NCBI RefSeq assembly: GCF_001517975.1
Contig: NZ_KQ950183.1
Coordinates: 328,222 to 392,221 of the forward strand
Direction of reading: 5' to 3'
DNA: 64,000 bases
Source: Thermobifida cellulosilytica TB100
GTDB lineage: Bacteria; Actinomycetota; Actinomycetes; Streptosporangiales; Streptosporangiaceae
Shown here: piece by piece, positions 49,088 through 58,425 of the stretch
Layout: every line of letters begins with the position of its first letter
Numbering within the stretch: the stretch's first letter is position 1
Notes under the pieces: generated by a model
Told to the model about the DNA's origin: nothing
The model's input: only the letters and a program-made list of their open reading frames with translations
The model's database searches: none
Translations under genes and position numbers: made by a program

Positions 49088-51406
49088 TCAGGCCGACGCG
49101 GGCAGGCCGCTGTCCGGCTCGAACCGCACCACCACCGACTTCGACGTGGGAGTGTTGGACACCTCGGCCGTGGAGTCCAACGGCACCAGCACGTTGGTCT
49201 CCGGGTAGTAGGCGGCCGCGCACCCCCGCGCCGTCGGATAGTGCACCACCATGTAGTGGGCGGCGCGCCGCTCCACCCCGTCGGGCCACTCGCTGACGAT
49301 GTCGGTGTAGGACCCGTCGGCCAGCCCCAGCTCCGCGGCGTCCTCCGGGTTGACCAGCACCACGCGGCGCCCGTTGCGCACCCCCCGGTACCGGTCGTCC
49401 AGCCCGTAGATCGTCGTGTTGTACTGGTCGTGCGAGCGCAGCGTCTGCAACAGCAGCCGCCCCTCAGGCACCCGCAGCACCTGCGTCGGGTTCACCGTGA
49501 AATTCGCCCTGCCGGTGGCCGTGGGAAAACGGCGCTCGTCGCGCGGCGCGTGCGGCAGCGTGAACCCGCCCGGGCGGCGCACCCGCGCGTTGAAGTCCGC
49601 AAACCCCGGCACCACCCGCTCGATACGGTCACGGATCAGGTCGTAGTTGCCGGCGAACTCCTCCCACGGCACCGGGTCGTCCTCGCCCAGCACCCGCCGG
49701 GCCAGACCCGCCACGATCGCCACCTCCGAACGCATCTGGTCCGACAGCGGCTGCACCGACCCGCGCGAGGCGTGCACCATGCCCATGGAGTCCTCCACGG
49801 TCACGAACTGCTCCACCCCGCCCGACAAGTCCCGGTCGGTGCGGCCCAGCGCGGGCAGGATCAGCGCCCGCGCCCCGGTGACCACGTGCGACCGGTTCAA
49901 CTTCGTGGACACGTGCACCGTCAGCCGGCACCGCCGCATGGCGTCCTCGGTGACCAGGGTGTCGGGCGACGCCGCCACGAAGTTGCCGCCCATCGCGAAG
50001 AACACCCGCACCCGGCCGTCGCGCATCGCGCGGATCGTGCGCACCGTGTCGTAGCCGTGCCTGCGCGGCGGCTCGAAACCGAACTCCGCGCCCAACGCGT
50101 CGAGGAACTCCTCGCTCGGCCGCTCGAAGATGCCCATGGTGCGGTCGCCCTGCACGTTGCTGTGCCCGCGCACCGGGCACACACCCGCACCCGGACGGCC
50201 CACGTTGCCGCGCAGCAGCAGGAAGTTGACGACCTCGCGGATGGTGGGCACCGAGTGCCGGTGCTGGGTCAGGCCCATCGCCCAGCACACCACGATCCGC
50301 CTGCTGGCCAGGATCATCGCCAGCGCCTCGTCGATCTGCTCCCGCGGCAGACCGGTGGCGGCGTCCACGTCCGCCCAGAACGCGTCGTCGTCGCCCGAGC
50401 ACAGCTCCTCGGCGAAGGCGTCGAAGCCGTGCGTGTACTCGGCGATGAAGTCGCGGTCCAGCACCGAACCGGGGGAGCGCCGGTCCGCCTCCAGCATCAT
50501 CCGGTTCCAGGCACGAAACAGCGCCAGGTCCCCGCCCAGGCGGATCTGCAGGAACAGGTCGGTCAGGCGGGTGCCGCCGCCGACGACGCCACGCACCTTC
50601 TGCGGGTTCTTGAACCGCTGCAAGCCCGCCTCCGGCAGCGGGTTGACCGTGATGATGCGGGTCCCGCCGCGCTTGGCCCGCTCCAGCGCCGACAGCATCC
50701 GCGGATGGTTGGTGCCCGGATTCTGCCCGGCCACGATGATCAGGTCGGCCTGGTACAGGTCCTCCAGCAGCACGCTGCCCTTGCCCACGCCCAGCGTCTC
50801 GGTCAGCGCCGACCCCGACGACTCGTGGCACATGTTGGAGCAGTCCGGCAGGTTGTTGGTGCCGAACTTGCGCGCGAACAACTGGTAGAGGAACGCCGCC
50901 TCGTTGCTGGTGCGGCCCGACGTGTAGAACGCCGCCCCGTCGGGGGAGTCCAGCGCCGCCAGCTCCTCGGCGACCAGGTCGAAGGCCCGCTCCCACGACA
51001 CCGGCACGTAGTGGGTGGCGCCCTCGTCCAGGAACACCGGGTGGGTCAGCCGCCCCTGCTGGCCCAGCCAGTACCCGGACCTCTCGGCCAGCTCGGCCAC
51101 CGAGTGCCGGGCGAAGAACTCGGGGGTGACGGCGCGGCGCGTGGCCTCCTCGGCCACCGCCTTGGCGCCGTTCTCGCAGAACTCCGCGGTGTGCCGGTGC
51201 TCCCCCTCCGGCCAGGCACACCCCGGGCAGTCGAACCCCTTCTTCTGGTTGACGTTCAGCAGGGTCAGCACGCCGCGGGCGGCACCCGCCTGCCGGCCGA
51301 CCACCCGCAGACTGTTGACGACGGCGGGAACACCCGCGGCCGAGTCCTTGGGAGCGCCGATCTCGGGCGTGTCCTGACGGGGGTCCTCCTGCGGCGCGCG
51401 TGACAT
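49088..51406 (-). CDS. FdhF/YdeP family molybdopterin oxidoreductase
   Basis: A 772-residue bis-MGD enzyme related to formate dehydrogenase alpha chains. The N-terminal FDCPGCAWPEG (Cys60, Cys63) is the reduced metal site typical of the YdeP branch, which lacks the full four-Cys Fe-S motif of FdhF. NMCHESSG near 191 supplies a Cys as the probable molybdenum ligand. A C-terminal molydop-binding domain covers about 640-765. It is cytoplasmic, without Tat signal. In E. coli YdeP is linked to acid resistance. Electron partner unknown. ATG 51406; a longer upstream reading is rejected. Confidence 0.88.
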   Translation of the reverse strand: MSRAPQEDPRQDTPEIGAPKDSAAGVPAVVNSLRVVGRQAGAARGVLTLLNVNQKKGFDCPGCAWPEGEHRHTAEFCENGAKAVAEEATRRAVTPEFFARHSVAELAERSGYWLGQQGRLTHPVFLDEGATHYVPVSWERAFDLVAEELAALDSPDGAAFYTSGRTSNEAAFLYQLFARKFGTNNLPDCSNMCHESSGSALTETLGVGKGSVLLEDLYQADLIIVAGQNPGTNHPRMLSALERAKRGGTRIITVNPLPEAGLQRFKNPQKVRGVVGGGTRLTDLFLQIRLGGDLALFRAWNRMMLEADRRSPGSVLDRDFIAEYTHGFDAFAEELCSGDDDAFWADVDAATGLPREQIDEALAMILASRRIVVCWAMGLTQHRHSVPTIREVVNFLLLRGNVGRPGAGVCPVRGHSNVQGDRTMGIFERPSEEFLDALGAEFGFEPPRRHGYDTVRTIRAMRDGRVRVFFAMGGNFVAASPDTLVTEDAMRRCRLTVHVSTKLNRSHVVTGARALILPALGRTDRDLSGGVEQFVTVEDSMGMVHASRGSVQPLSDQMRSEVAIVAGLARRVLGEDDPVPWEEFAGNYDLIRDRIERVVPGFADFNARVRRPGGFTLPHAPRDERRFPTATGRANFTVNPTQVLRVPEGRLLLQTLRSHDQYNTTIYGLDDRYRGVRNGRRVVLVNPEDAAELGLADGSYTDIVSEWPDGVERRAAHYMVVHYPTARGCAAAYYPETNVLVPLDSTAEVSNTPTSKSVVVRFEPDSGLPASA

Positions 51407-51589
51407 GTGTCGAGCTCTTTCCGTCTCAAATCGTCCAGTCGCGGACCCTGCGGTGAGGGCCGCCTTCCCCTCCCCACCCGGCGTGACCTGGGTGAAGGGC
51501 GCTGACCCAGGATAGTGAGCGCAGATACGGGCCGCCCAGGAGGGTCGTGTGGTAGCGTGGAACACGGGTTGCAGTCGTTGATTTCTCCT

Positions 51590-51635
51590 GATCGTTCGCG
51601 ATCGCCCGCGGAGTGGTTGACCGGCGGGCGTTTTT
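51590..51635 (+). promoter_or_regulatory. Attenuator-like double hairpin in the cold-shock gene leader
   Basis: A GATCG-TTCG-CGATC hairpin (51590-51603) adjoins a second stem CGCCCGC/GCGGGCG (51603-51609, 51624-51630) that ends in TTTTTCCTT. The stop-like structure lies 78 nt before the csp start codon, inside its transcript if the -10-like TAGCGT at 51553 is used. It may be a terminator/attenuator or a temperature-responsive fold. Confidence 0.55.
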
Positions 51636-51712
51636 CCTTGTCGAAGAAGGTTCGCAGCACCCGCAGATCCGCACGGTGCGGGTCTGGACCCGATTCGCAG
51701 AAGGAAGATCGC

Positions 51713-51916
51713 ATGTCCCAGGGGACCGTCAAGTGGTTCAACGGTGAGAAGGGCTACGGCTTCATCAGCCAGGACACCGGAGGACCCGACGTTTTCGTGC
51801 ACTACAGCAACATCGAAGGGCGCGGGTTCCGCAGCCTCGAGGAGAACCAGCGCGTCGAGTACACCGTCGCGCAGGGCCCCCGAGGCCTACAGGCCGAGAA
51901 CGTGCACGTTCTCTGA
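51713..51916 (+). CDS. Cold-shock protein (CspA family)
   Basis: A 67-residue single cold-shock domain. RNP1 KGYGFISQ and RNP2 VFVHYSNI are intact, so it should bind single-stranded RNA/DNA as a chaperone. The family start [17 protein letters not shown] is exact. ATG 51713 has AAGGAAGA upstream. A leader of about 150 nt with an attenuator-like structure precedes it. The gene is divergent from the FdhF/YdeP gene. Confidence 0.95.
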   Translation: MSQGTVKWFNGEKGYGFISQDTGGPDVFVHYSNIEGRGFRSLEENQRVEYTVAQGPRGLQAENVHVL

Positions 51917-51928
51917 CCTCCGAACCCC

Positions 51929-51960
51929 ACGGGGCCGCCCGGACCACCGGACGGCCCCGT
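51929..51960. terminator. Hairpin between the cold-shock gene and the AGE epimerase gene
   Basis: 14-bp arms with one mismatch (51929-51942 with 51947-51960), loop ACCA, lie between convergent stops at 51916 and 51982. Confidence 0.65.
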
Positions 51961-51981
51961 CCGCGTCCCACCGGCGCGCCG

Positions 51982-53208
51982 TCAGCCCCCCGAGGCCAGC
52001 GCCCCCGCCAGGCTCGGCGCGACCGGCAGCAGCGGCAACCGCGTCGCCTGGTAGGCGTGGTACACGTCCGGCTTGCCGCTCCACGTGCCGCCCCGCGGCG
52101 GGCACAGCGACGCGTCCAGCTCGTGGTGCCAACTGCCGCCCACGGCGTCCACGAAGTACGCGGCGGCGTGGTCCCACCACTCCCGGTACCACCGCTCGTA
52201 GCGGCCCTCCCCGGTCCGCCGCCCCAGCACGGCCGCCGCCGAGATCGCCTCGGCCACCACCCAGTGCATACGGGCCCGCACCACGGGCGTGTCGTCGTAG
52301 TCCAGCGTGTAGACGAACCCCGCCGAGCCGTCCACCGACCAGCCGCGCTCCACCGCCGCGGCGAACATCGCCTCGGCGTCGGCCAGCAGCCACCCCGGAG
52401 CGTCCGGCAGCGCCGCCTCCAGGTGCACCAGCAGCCGCGCCCACTCCAGCACGTGGCCCACCGTCACCCCGTAGGGGCGGAACGGATGGGCCCGGTCCTG
52501 CGCGTTGTAGTCCGCCACCACCCGCCAGTCCACGTCGAAGTGCTCGGGCAGCCGCCAGTCGCGGGCCGCCGCCACCTCGTGCACGAAGAACCGCGCCACG
52601 CGCAGCGCCCGCTCCGCCCACACCCGCTCCCCGGTGGCGTCGAAGACCGCCAGAAACGCCTCCACCAGGTGCATGTTGCTGTTGGCGCCCCGGTAGGGCT
52701 CGTCGGCGCTCCAGTCCCGCTCCCAGCTCTCCCGGCAGCGGCCCGCCTCCTCGTCCCAGAAGTACCGCTCCACCACGTCCGCGGCCTCGGCCAGCAGCTC
52801 CCGCGCGCCCGGACGCCCGGCGACCGCGGCGCTGGCCGCGGCCAGCAGCACGAAAGCGTGCTGGTAGGCGTCCTTGCGGGTCTCGGCGGGACGGCCGCGC
52901 GCGTCCAGCGCGGCAAACCAGCCGCCGTGCTCGCGGTCGCGCAGCGGCCCCGCCAGCGCCCGCAGCCCGTGGTCGGCGAGCAGCCCCGCCCCGGGCACCC
53001 CCTCCAGGTGCGCCAACGCCGCCACGTGGGCGACCCGGCAGGTGATCCAGGTCCGCGTGCCCTGCTCCGGCACCGGCGCACCCCCGGCGTCCAGCCAGGC
53101 GAAGCCGTGCGCGGGGTGCGCTGCCGCGGACACGAAACCCAGCAGGCGCCGGGCCTCGGCGTCCAGCCAGGCCCGGTGCGCACTTCGTACGGTCCATGAG
53201 GTCGTCAT
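51982..53208 (-). CDS. AGE-family sugar epimerase/isomerase (D-mannose isomerase-like)
   Basis: A 408-residue (alpha/alpha)6-barrel enzyme of the N-acylglucosamine 2-epimerase superfamily. Expected active-site segments are RTWITCRVAHVAAL near 52-65 (Arg), KDAYQHAFVLLAAA near 113 (His), NSNMHLVEAFLA near 178 (His), GVTVGHVLEWARLL near 247 (His) and MHWVVAEA near 313. A D-mannose isomerase of this family has been described from Thermobifida. It is likely to interconvert mannose and fructose, or lyxose and xylulose. Cytoplasmic. ATG 53208. Confidence 0.83.
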   Translation of the reverse strand: MTTSWTVRSAHRAWLDAEARRLLGFVSAAAHPAHGFAWLDAGGAPVPEQGTRTWITCRVAHVAALAHLEGVPGAGLLADHGLRALAGPLRDREHGGWFAALDARGRPAETRKDAYQHAFVLLAAASAAVAGRPGARELLAEAADVVERYFWDEEAGRCRESWERDWSADEPYRGANSNMHLVEAFLAVFDATGERVWAERALRVARFFVHEVAAARDWRLPEHFDVDWRVVADYNAQDRAHPFRPYGVTVGHVLEWARLLVHLEAALPDAPGWLLADAEAMFAAAVERGWSVDGSAGFVYTLDYDDTPVVRARMHWVVAEAISAAAVLGRRTGEGRYERWYREWWDHAAAYFVDAVGGSWHHELDASLCPPRGGTWSGKPDVYHAYQATRLPLLPVAPSLAGALASGG

Positions 53209-53345
53209 GGCGTTCCCCTCGGTCGTGCGGACATCGGGACGCCGCCCTCCCTCCGTGCCGTCGGCGTGTGGGTGCGGCACGCGCACACGGCGCCGCGTGG
53301 AGGATACCGGCCGAACCGCCCCCGCACGCTCCCCGGCCGCGGCGC

Positions 53346-54035
53346 TCACCCAGGGCCCGCGCGGCGGCACAGCCGCGCATACAGCGGGGCCAGCGCACCG
53401 TCGGACGCGCCCGGCGCGGGCGGCCCGGCCACCGCCGGCAGCGCCGGCAGGGCAGGGGCGGCCCAGAACGCCGCGGGATCGGCGGGCAGGGGAGCAGCCG
53501 CCACCCGCACCGGCGGCACCGCGTCGCCGCCGTCGGCCGCCCGCCCGGCCCGGGCCTGCCCGCGCACCGCGGCCACCAGCGCACCCCGCTCCATCCCCCG
53601 CCACGCCGCCAGCACGAACGGGTCGGCGTCCACCCGCTCCGCCACAGCCTCCAGCACCGCCGACACGTGGTCGCACACCTCCCCCCACTCCGGGCACGAA
53701 CAGGACACCACCAGCTCGTCCAGCCCCCGCGGCAGCAGCGCCAGCCCCAGCACGTCGAACACCCGCACCACCTCGACCGGCAGCCGCCCGGCGAGCAGAC
53801 GGGCACGAAACAGCGGCTGGCCGCCCAACGCCGCCGCCACCGTGTCCCACTGGGCGGCATCCAGCACGGGCAGGATCAGGCTCACCCGATGCACCCGGCC
53901 GCGCGCCGCCACCCGGGCCGACACCTCGCCCGCGGTGACGCGCAGCCCCGCCACCGCGCCGACCGGCACCCGACGGGCAGCGGACAGCCCCAGCACCGCA
54001 CGGAACAGACGCGACCAACCCTCCCGGCGGCTCAC
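53346..54035 (-). CDS. SWIM zinc finger protein
   Basis: A 229-residue protein. The SWIM motif is CSCPEWGEVCDH near 120-131 (CxCxnCxH). A beta-rich N-terminal part (residues 20-110) precedes it and a Pro/Ala-rich tail follows. Such proteins are regularly encoded directly after SNF2-type helicases in actinobacteria, as here: the GTG start overlaps the helicase stop in GTGA (54032-54035), so translation is coupled. The two proteins probably work as a unit in DNA transactions; the role is undefined. Confidence 0.88.
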   Translation of the reverse strand: MSRREGWSRLFRAVLGLSAARRVPVGAVAGLRVTAGEVSARVAARGRVHRVSLILPVLDAAQWDTVAAALGGQPLFRARLLAGRLPVEVVRVFDVLGLALLPRGLDELVVSCSCPEWGEVCDHVSAVLEAVAERVDADPFVLAAWRGMERGALVAAVRGQARAGRAADGGDAVPPVRVAAAPLPADPAAFWAAPALPALPAVAGPPAPGASDGALAPLYARLCRRAGPG

Positions 54036-57019
54036 CCCACCACCGCCTCCGGCGACAGCCGCACCACCTCCCGCAGCTCGGCCACCGACAGCTCCGCCAG
54101 CCACTCCTCCCCGCTGCCCACCACGCTCTCGGCCAGCGCCTTCTTCCGCTCGATCAGCTCGTCCACCCGCTCCTCCACCGTGCCCACGCACACCAGCTTG
54201 CGGACCTGCACGTCACGCCGCTGCCCGATCCGGAACGCACGGTCGGTGGCCTGGTCCTCCACGGCCGGGTTCCACCACCGGTCCACGTGCACCACATGGT
54301 TGGCGGCGGTCAGGTTCAACCCGGTGCCCGCCGCCTTCAACGACAGCAGGAACACCATCGGCTCCGCCGACTCCTGGAAGCGCCGCGTCATCTCCTCGCG
54401 GCGGGACCGGGGCGTGCCGCCGTGCAGCCACAGCACCTCACAGCCCAGCACCTCCGCCAGGTAGGGGGCGAGCCGGTCCCCGAACGCGGTGTACTGGGTG
54501 AAGCACAGCGCCTTGTCGCCCACCGCGACCGCCTCGCCCAGCAGATGCTCCAGCCGCTCCAGCTTGCCGGAGCGGCCCGCCAGCGCCGAACCGTCGCCGA
54601 GGAACTGCGCCGGATGGTTGCAGATCTGCTTCAGCTTCGACAACGCCCCCAGCACCACGCCCCGCCGCCGCACGCGGTCGGCGCCGTCCAGCCGCTCGGC
54701 CATCTCGTCCACCACCGCCCGGTACAGCGACGCCTGCTCGGGAGTGAGCGTGCACCAGGCCCGCATCTCCTGCTTGTCGGGCAGGTCCGCGATGATCGAC
54801 CGGTCCGTCTTGAGCCGCCGCAGCAGAAACGGGCCGACCCGGCGGCGCAGCAGGGCCGCGGCCCGCGCACCGTCCTCCCCCTCGGCCGACGCGGCCGCGA
54901 AAGCACGCTCGAACTGGGCGGCCGGCCCCAGCAGCCCCGGATTGGCGAACTCCATGATCGACCACAGCTCGCCCAGGTTGTTCTCGACCGGCGTGCCCGT
55001 CAACGCGATCCGGGTGTCGGCCGGCAGCGCACGCACCGCCCGCGCCTGCCGGGTCGTGCTGTTCTTGATCGCCTGCGCCTCGTCGCAGACCACCCGCCGC
55101 CACGGCACCGCCGCCAGCTCCTCCACGTCGCGGGACACCACCCCGTAGGTCGTGACCAGCAGGTCGGTCGACCCCAGCAGGCGGGCCAGGTCGTTGCCGT
55201 GCGGCCGGTCCGGGCCGTGGTGCAGCCGCACCCGCAGCCCGGGCGCGAACCGGGCCGCCTCACGCAGCCAGTTGCCGGTGAGCGACACCGGGCAGACCAT
55301 CAGCGTCGGCCCGGACACGCCGCGGGCGCGCTCATCGGCCAGCAACGCCAGCAACTGCACGGTCTTGCCCAGCCCCATGTCGTCGGCGAGGATCGCGCCG
55401 AACCCCAGGTCGCCGAGGAAACGCAGCCAGGCCGCACCACGCCGCTGGTAGGGGCGCAGCTCCCCCTCGAAGCCGGGCGGGGTCTCCAACGGGGTCAGGC
55501 GGTGCTCGCAGTCACCGCCCAGCAGCGCGCCCAGCGCGCCGTCGGCCCGCACCGACTCCACCGGAACCGGCAGGCCGGCGGACGGCGCCACCGCCAACGC
55601 CACGGCACGGGAGCGGCGCATCCGGCCGCGGCCCCGCAGCCGCAGCAGCTCCAGGGTCCGCTGCAACGCGCCCGGGTCGACCATCGTCCACCGGCCCCGC
55701 AACCGCACCAGCGGCTGCTTGAGCCGGGCCAGCTCGGCCAGCTCCTCCAGGTCGACGCGCTGCCCGCCCAGCACCGCCTCCAACGAGAAGTCCACCAGGT
55801 CGTCCACGCCCAGGCCGCCGCGCCCCGCGGGAACACGGTCGTGCACGGTCAGCTCCAGCGCCAGCGCGGACCGGCCGCTCCACGCGGGCAGCAGCACGGT
55901 CACCCCGGCCGCGTCCAGACGGGGCGCGGCCTCCCGGACGAACGCGTGGGCCTCCCGCAGCGACAACCGCACCGTGTCGGGGGCCAGCTCCTCCACCGCC
56001 CGCGCCAGCGGGGAGAAGACCCGGGCCGCACGGTCCAGCTCGCGCAGCGCGGCCGCCTCCGCCTCGGGCCCCAGCCAGGCCCCGCCCTCCCCCCGCCACA
56101 GGTCCCGCAACGGCAGCCGCAGACTCGGATCGACCGCGGACTGCACCCACAGCTCCAGCGACCACGCGTCCCCGCCCGCCTCCTCCTCCGGCTCCACCAG
56201 GCGCAGCAGCAGCCGGGGACGGCCCACACGGTGGGCGGCGTCGAACGCCTCCCGCAGCTCCCCGGCAAGCCGCGCACCGGCACCCCGCAGCCGCGCATCC
56301 GGGCCCGTCAGCGCGGCCGTCCACGGGGCCGCTCCCGGCGGCACGGCAGAGCCGAGCCGCTCGCGCGCCACCTCGTCGACGAGCGCGCACAGCACGGCGT
56401 GCACCTGCACGTCGGCCGAGGGCGGCTCCCCCGGGTCGAGGTGGGCGTGCGCGGACGGCGGAAGAGCCGCGCACAGCTCGGCGAAGTACGCGGCGTCGGC
56501 ACCGGCCAGCAGGGGACGCCAGCGCAGGCACGGCGGCACGCCCACGACCAGCGGAGCCACGCGGGCCGCGGCCACCAGGTGCTCGGCGAAGGCGTGCACC
56601 GCACACAGGTGGGCCAGGCCCGGACCGACCGCCAGGCCGTCCGCGGCGCAGTCGCGCAACGCCGCCAGCAGCCCGGCAGCACCCGCCCGCACCGCCACGC
56701 CCGCCACACGCCAGCGGCGCAGCACCGGGGACGGCACGGCGGGGCTCCCCGCGGGCGGCACCAGCGCGGGGGAGGGCAGCGGATGCCGATCGGAGCCGGG
56801 CAGGCTCACCACCAGCGACACCGGCTCGACCGCGGCGGCCGCACGACCGACCGCCCCGACCAGCGCGGCCCGCAGGGAGTCGGCGTCGGCCGAGAAAGGA
56901 TGCGCAGGCACGGCGGCACGCGACCCGGTGACGGCACGGCCGGCCGAGTCCTCCGCCCACAGCACGAGCGCGCCCTCCGCCCACACCGCGTGCACCACCA
57001 GCACGGTCCACCCCCGCAT
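54032..57019 (-). CDS. SNF2-family DEAD/DEAH helicase
   Basis: A 995-residue SWI2/SNF2 ATPase. The N-terminal half (1-500) is a bacterial SNF2-specific region with little recognisable motif. The motor has DDMGLGKT near 544-551, DEAQ near 645, LTGTPVENN near 670 and ATDRAFRIGQRRDVQV near 925. It is expected to be a double-stranded DNA translocase rather than a strand separator. ATG 57019 begins MRGWTVLVVHAVW. It forms a coupled pair with the SWIM gene and is divergent from the DUF5685 gene. Confidence 0.92.
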   Translation of the reverse strand: MRGWTVLVVHAVWAEGALVLWAEDSAGRAVTGSRAAVPAHPFSADADSLRAALVGAVGRAAAAVEPVSLVVSLPGSDRHPLPSPALVPPAGSPAVPSPVLRRWRVAGVAVRAGAAGLLAALRDCAADGLAVGPGLAHLCAVHAFAEHLVAAARVAPLVVGVPPCLRWRPLLAGADAAYFAELCAALPPSAHAHLDPGEPPSADVQVHAVLCALVDEVARERLGSAVPPGAAPWTAALTGPDARLRGAGARLAGELREAFDAAHRVGRPRLLLRLVEPEEEAGGDAWSLELWVQSAVDPSLRLPLRDLWRGEGGAWLGPEAEAAALRELDRAARVFSPLARAVEELAPDTVRLSLREAHAFVREAAPRLDAAGVTVLLPAWSGRSALALELTVHDRVPAGRGGLGVDDLVDFSLEAVLGGQRVDLEELAELARLKQPLVRLRGRWTMVDPGALQRTLELLRLRGRGRMRRSRAVALAVAPSAGLPVPVESVRADGALGALLGGDCEHRLTPLETPPGFEGELRPYQRRGAAWLRFLGDLGFGAILADDMGLGKTVQLLALLADERARGVSGPTLMVCPVSLTGNWLREAARFAPGLRVRLHHGPDRPHGNDLARLLGSTDLLVTTYGVVSRDVEELAAVPWRRVVCDEAQAIKNSTTRQARAVRALPADTRIALTGTPVENNLGELWSIMEFANPGLLGPAAQFERAFAAASAEGEDGARAAALLRRRVGPFLLRRLKTDRSIIADLPDKQEMRAWCTLTPEQASLYRAVVDEMAERLDGADRVRRRGVVLGALSKLKQICNHPAQFLGDGSALAGRSGKLERLEHLLGEAVAVGDKALCFTQYTAFGDRLAPYLAEVLGCEVLWLHGGTPRSRREEMTRRFQESAEPMVFLLSLKAAGTGLNLTAANHVVHVDRWWNPAVEDQATDRAFRIGQRRDVQVRKLVCVGTVEERVDELIERKKALAESVVGSGEEWLAELSVAELREVVRLSPEAVVG

Positions 57020-57189
57020 CGCCTCCGCTGCCGCGCGGCACCCAGTATGGCGAGCCGCGACGACAGGACGCGCCGCAGCCGCGGACCCGGCCCACCCCGC
57101 GGAAAACACCCGGGCGGGGAACCGGCCGCACCGGGACGGGATCCAAGACAGCGGCCCCCACACCCCTCGAACGAAAGCGACGGACCGCG

Positions 57190-58416
57190 TTGTTCGGAAT
57201 CCTGCGGCCGTGCCGGCACTCCCTGCCCGGCGACCTGGCCACCCAGTGGATGTCCCACCTGTGCGGACTGTGCCTGGCCCTGCGCGACGAGCACGGCCAG
57301 ACCGCACGGGTCGCCACCAACTACGACGGCCTCGTGGTCTCGGCCCTGGCCGCCGCCCAGACCACGCCCGGCAGCAGCACCCGCACCGCAGGCCCCTGCC
57401 CGCTGCGGGGCATGCGTTCCGCCCAGGTCGCCGACGGCGCGGGCGCCAGGCTCGCCGCGTCGGTGTCGCTGCTGCTGGCCGCCGCCAAGGTCGACGACCA
57501 CGTCGCCGACGGGGACGGCGTCTACGGCCGCACCCCGGTGCGCGGCGCGGCACGCCGACTCGCCCGCCGCTGGGCGGAGGACGCCCGCGCCTCCGGCCGA
57601 CGACTGGGGTTCGACGCGCAAGCCCTGCTGGCCGCCGCCGACCGGCAGACCACGGTCGAGGAGGCCCTCGGCCCCGGCGACGACCTGCTCGCCGCCACCG
57701 CCCCCACCGAGGAGGCCACCGGCGAGGCGTTCGCGCACACCGCGCTGCTGGCGGGCAGGCCCGGCAACGAGGCGCCGCTGCGCGAGGCCGGGCGGCTGTT
57801 CGGCCGGGTCGCGCACCTGCTGGACGCCGTCGAGGACCAGGCGGCCGACCGCGCCCGCGGCGCGTGGAACCCGATCACCGCCACCGGAACGGACATCACC
57901 CGGGTACGGCAACTGTGCGACGACGCGGTGCTGGGCGTGCGGCTGGCCCTCGCCGAAGCCGAGTTCACCGACGGCCGACTGGTCCACGCCCTGCTGGTCC
58001 ACGAACTGGACCGCGCGGTACGGCGGGTCTTCGCCGCCTCCGGACACGGGGACGAGCACCCGCACTGCTCGGCCCGCCACCCCGGCCCCCGCACCGGCAC
58101 GCCGCACGAGGACGACCGCCACGACACCCGGGACAAGCCGGTCGACCAGGGCGGGTGGTGCTGCACCACGCCCCGCGCCGAGCGGCCGCCGCGGCGCCGC
58201 GGCCTGTGGGCGGGCTGCGCGGTGGCGCTGTTCATGACCTGCACCGGCCAGGTGTGCTGCCGCGACCCCTACCCCGGCCCGTGGCGGGGAGAGCCCCGCG
58301 AGGCGTGCTGCTCCTCGTGCGGGGACTGCGTCCCCGACTGCGGCTGCGACTCCTTCGGGGACTGCTGCAAGGCCTGCGGCCGATGCGACTGCGACTGCTG
58401 CCCGTGCGACTGCTGA
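57190..58416 (+). CDS. DUF5685 family protein with Cys-rich C-terminus
   Basis: A 408-residue protein starting at TTG 57190 (MFGILRPCRHSL). The N-terminal domain has WMSHLCGLCLALRDEHGQTARVATNYDGLVVS, the hallmark of DUF5685 proteins of Streptomyces. Residues 30-290 are helical with conserved His/Asp. The last 70 residues hold about 19 Cys, many as CC and CxC, after a short hydrophobic GLWAGCAVALFMTC. Metal or cofactor binding is likely. The function is unknown. Its stop lies 9 bp from the convergent DUF3037 gene. Confidence 0.82.
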   Translation: MFGILRPCRHSLPGDLATQWMSHLCGLCLALRDEHGQTARVATNYDGLVVSALAAAQTTPGSSTRTAGPCPLRGMRSAQVADGAGARLAASVSLLLAAAKVDDHVADGDGVYGRTPVRGAARRLARRWAEDARASGRRLGFDAQALLAAADRQTTVEEALGPGDDLLAATAPTEEATGEAFAHTALLAGRPGNEAPLREAGRLFGRVAHLLDAVEDQAADRARGAWNPITATGTDITRVRQLCDDAVLGVRLALAEAEFTDGRLVHALLVHELDRAVRRVFAASGHGDEHPHCSARHPGPRTGTPHEDDRHDTRDKPVDQGGWCCTTPRAERPPRRRGLWAGCAVALFMTCTGQVCCRDPYPGPWRGEPREACCSSCGDCVPDCGCDSFGDCCKACGRCDCDCCPCDC

Positions 58417-58425
58417 CGGTCCGGC

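Noticed and set aside
49088-51802. Longer start for the FdhF/YdeP protein (to 51802)
   Set aside because: The added part would be antisense to the cold-shock gene and its leader; family proteins begin near the chosen ATG.
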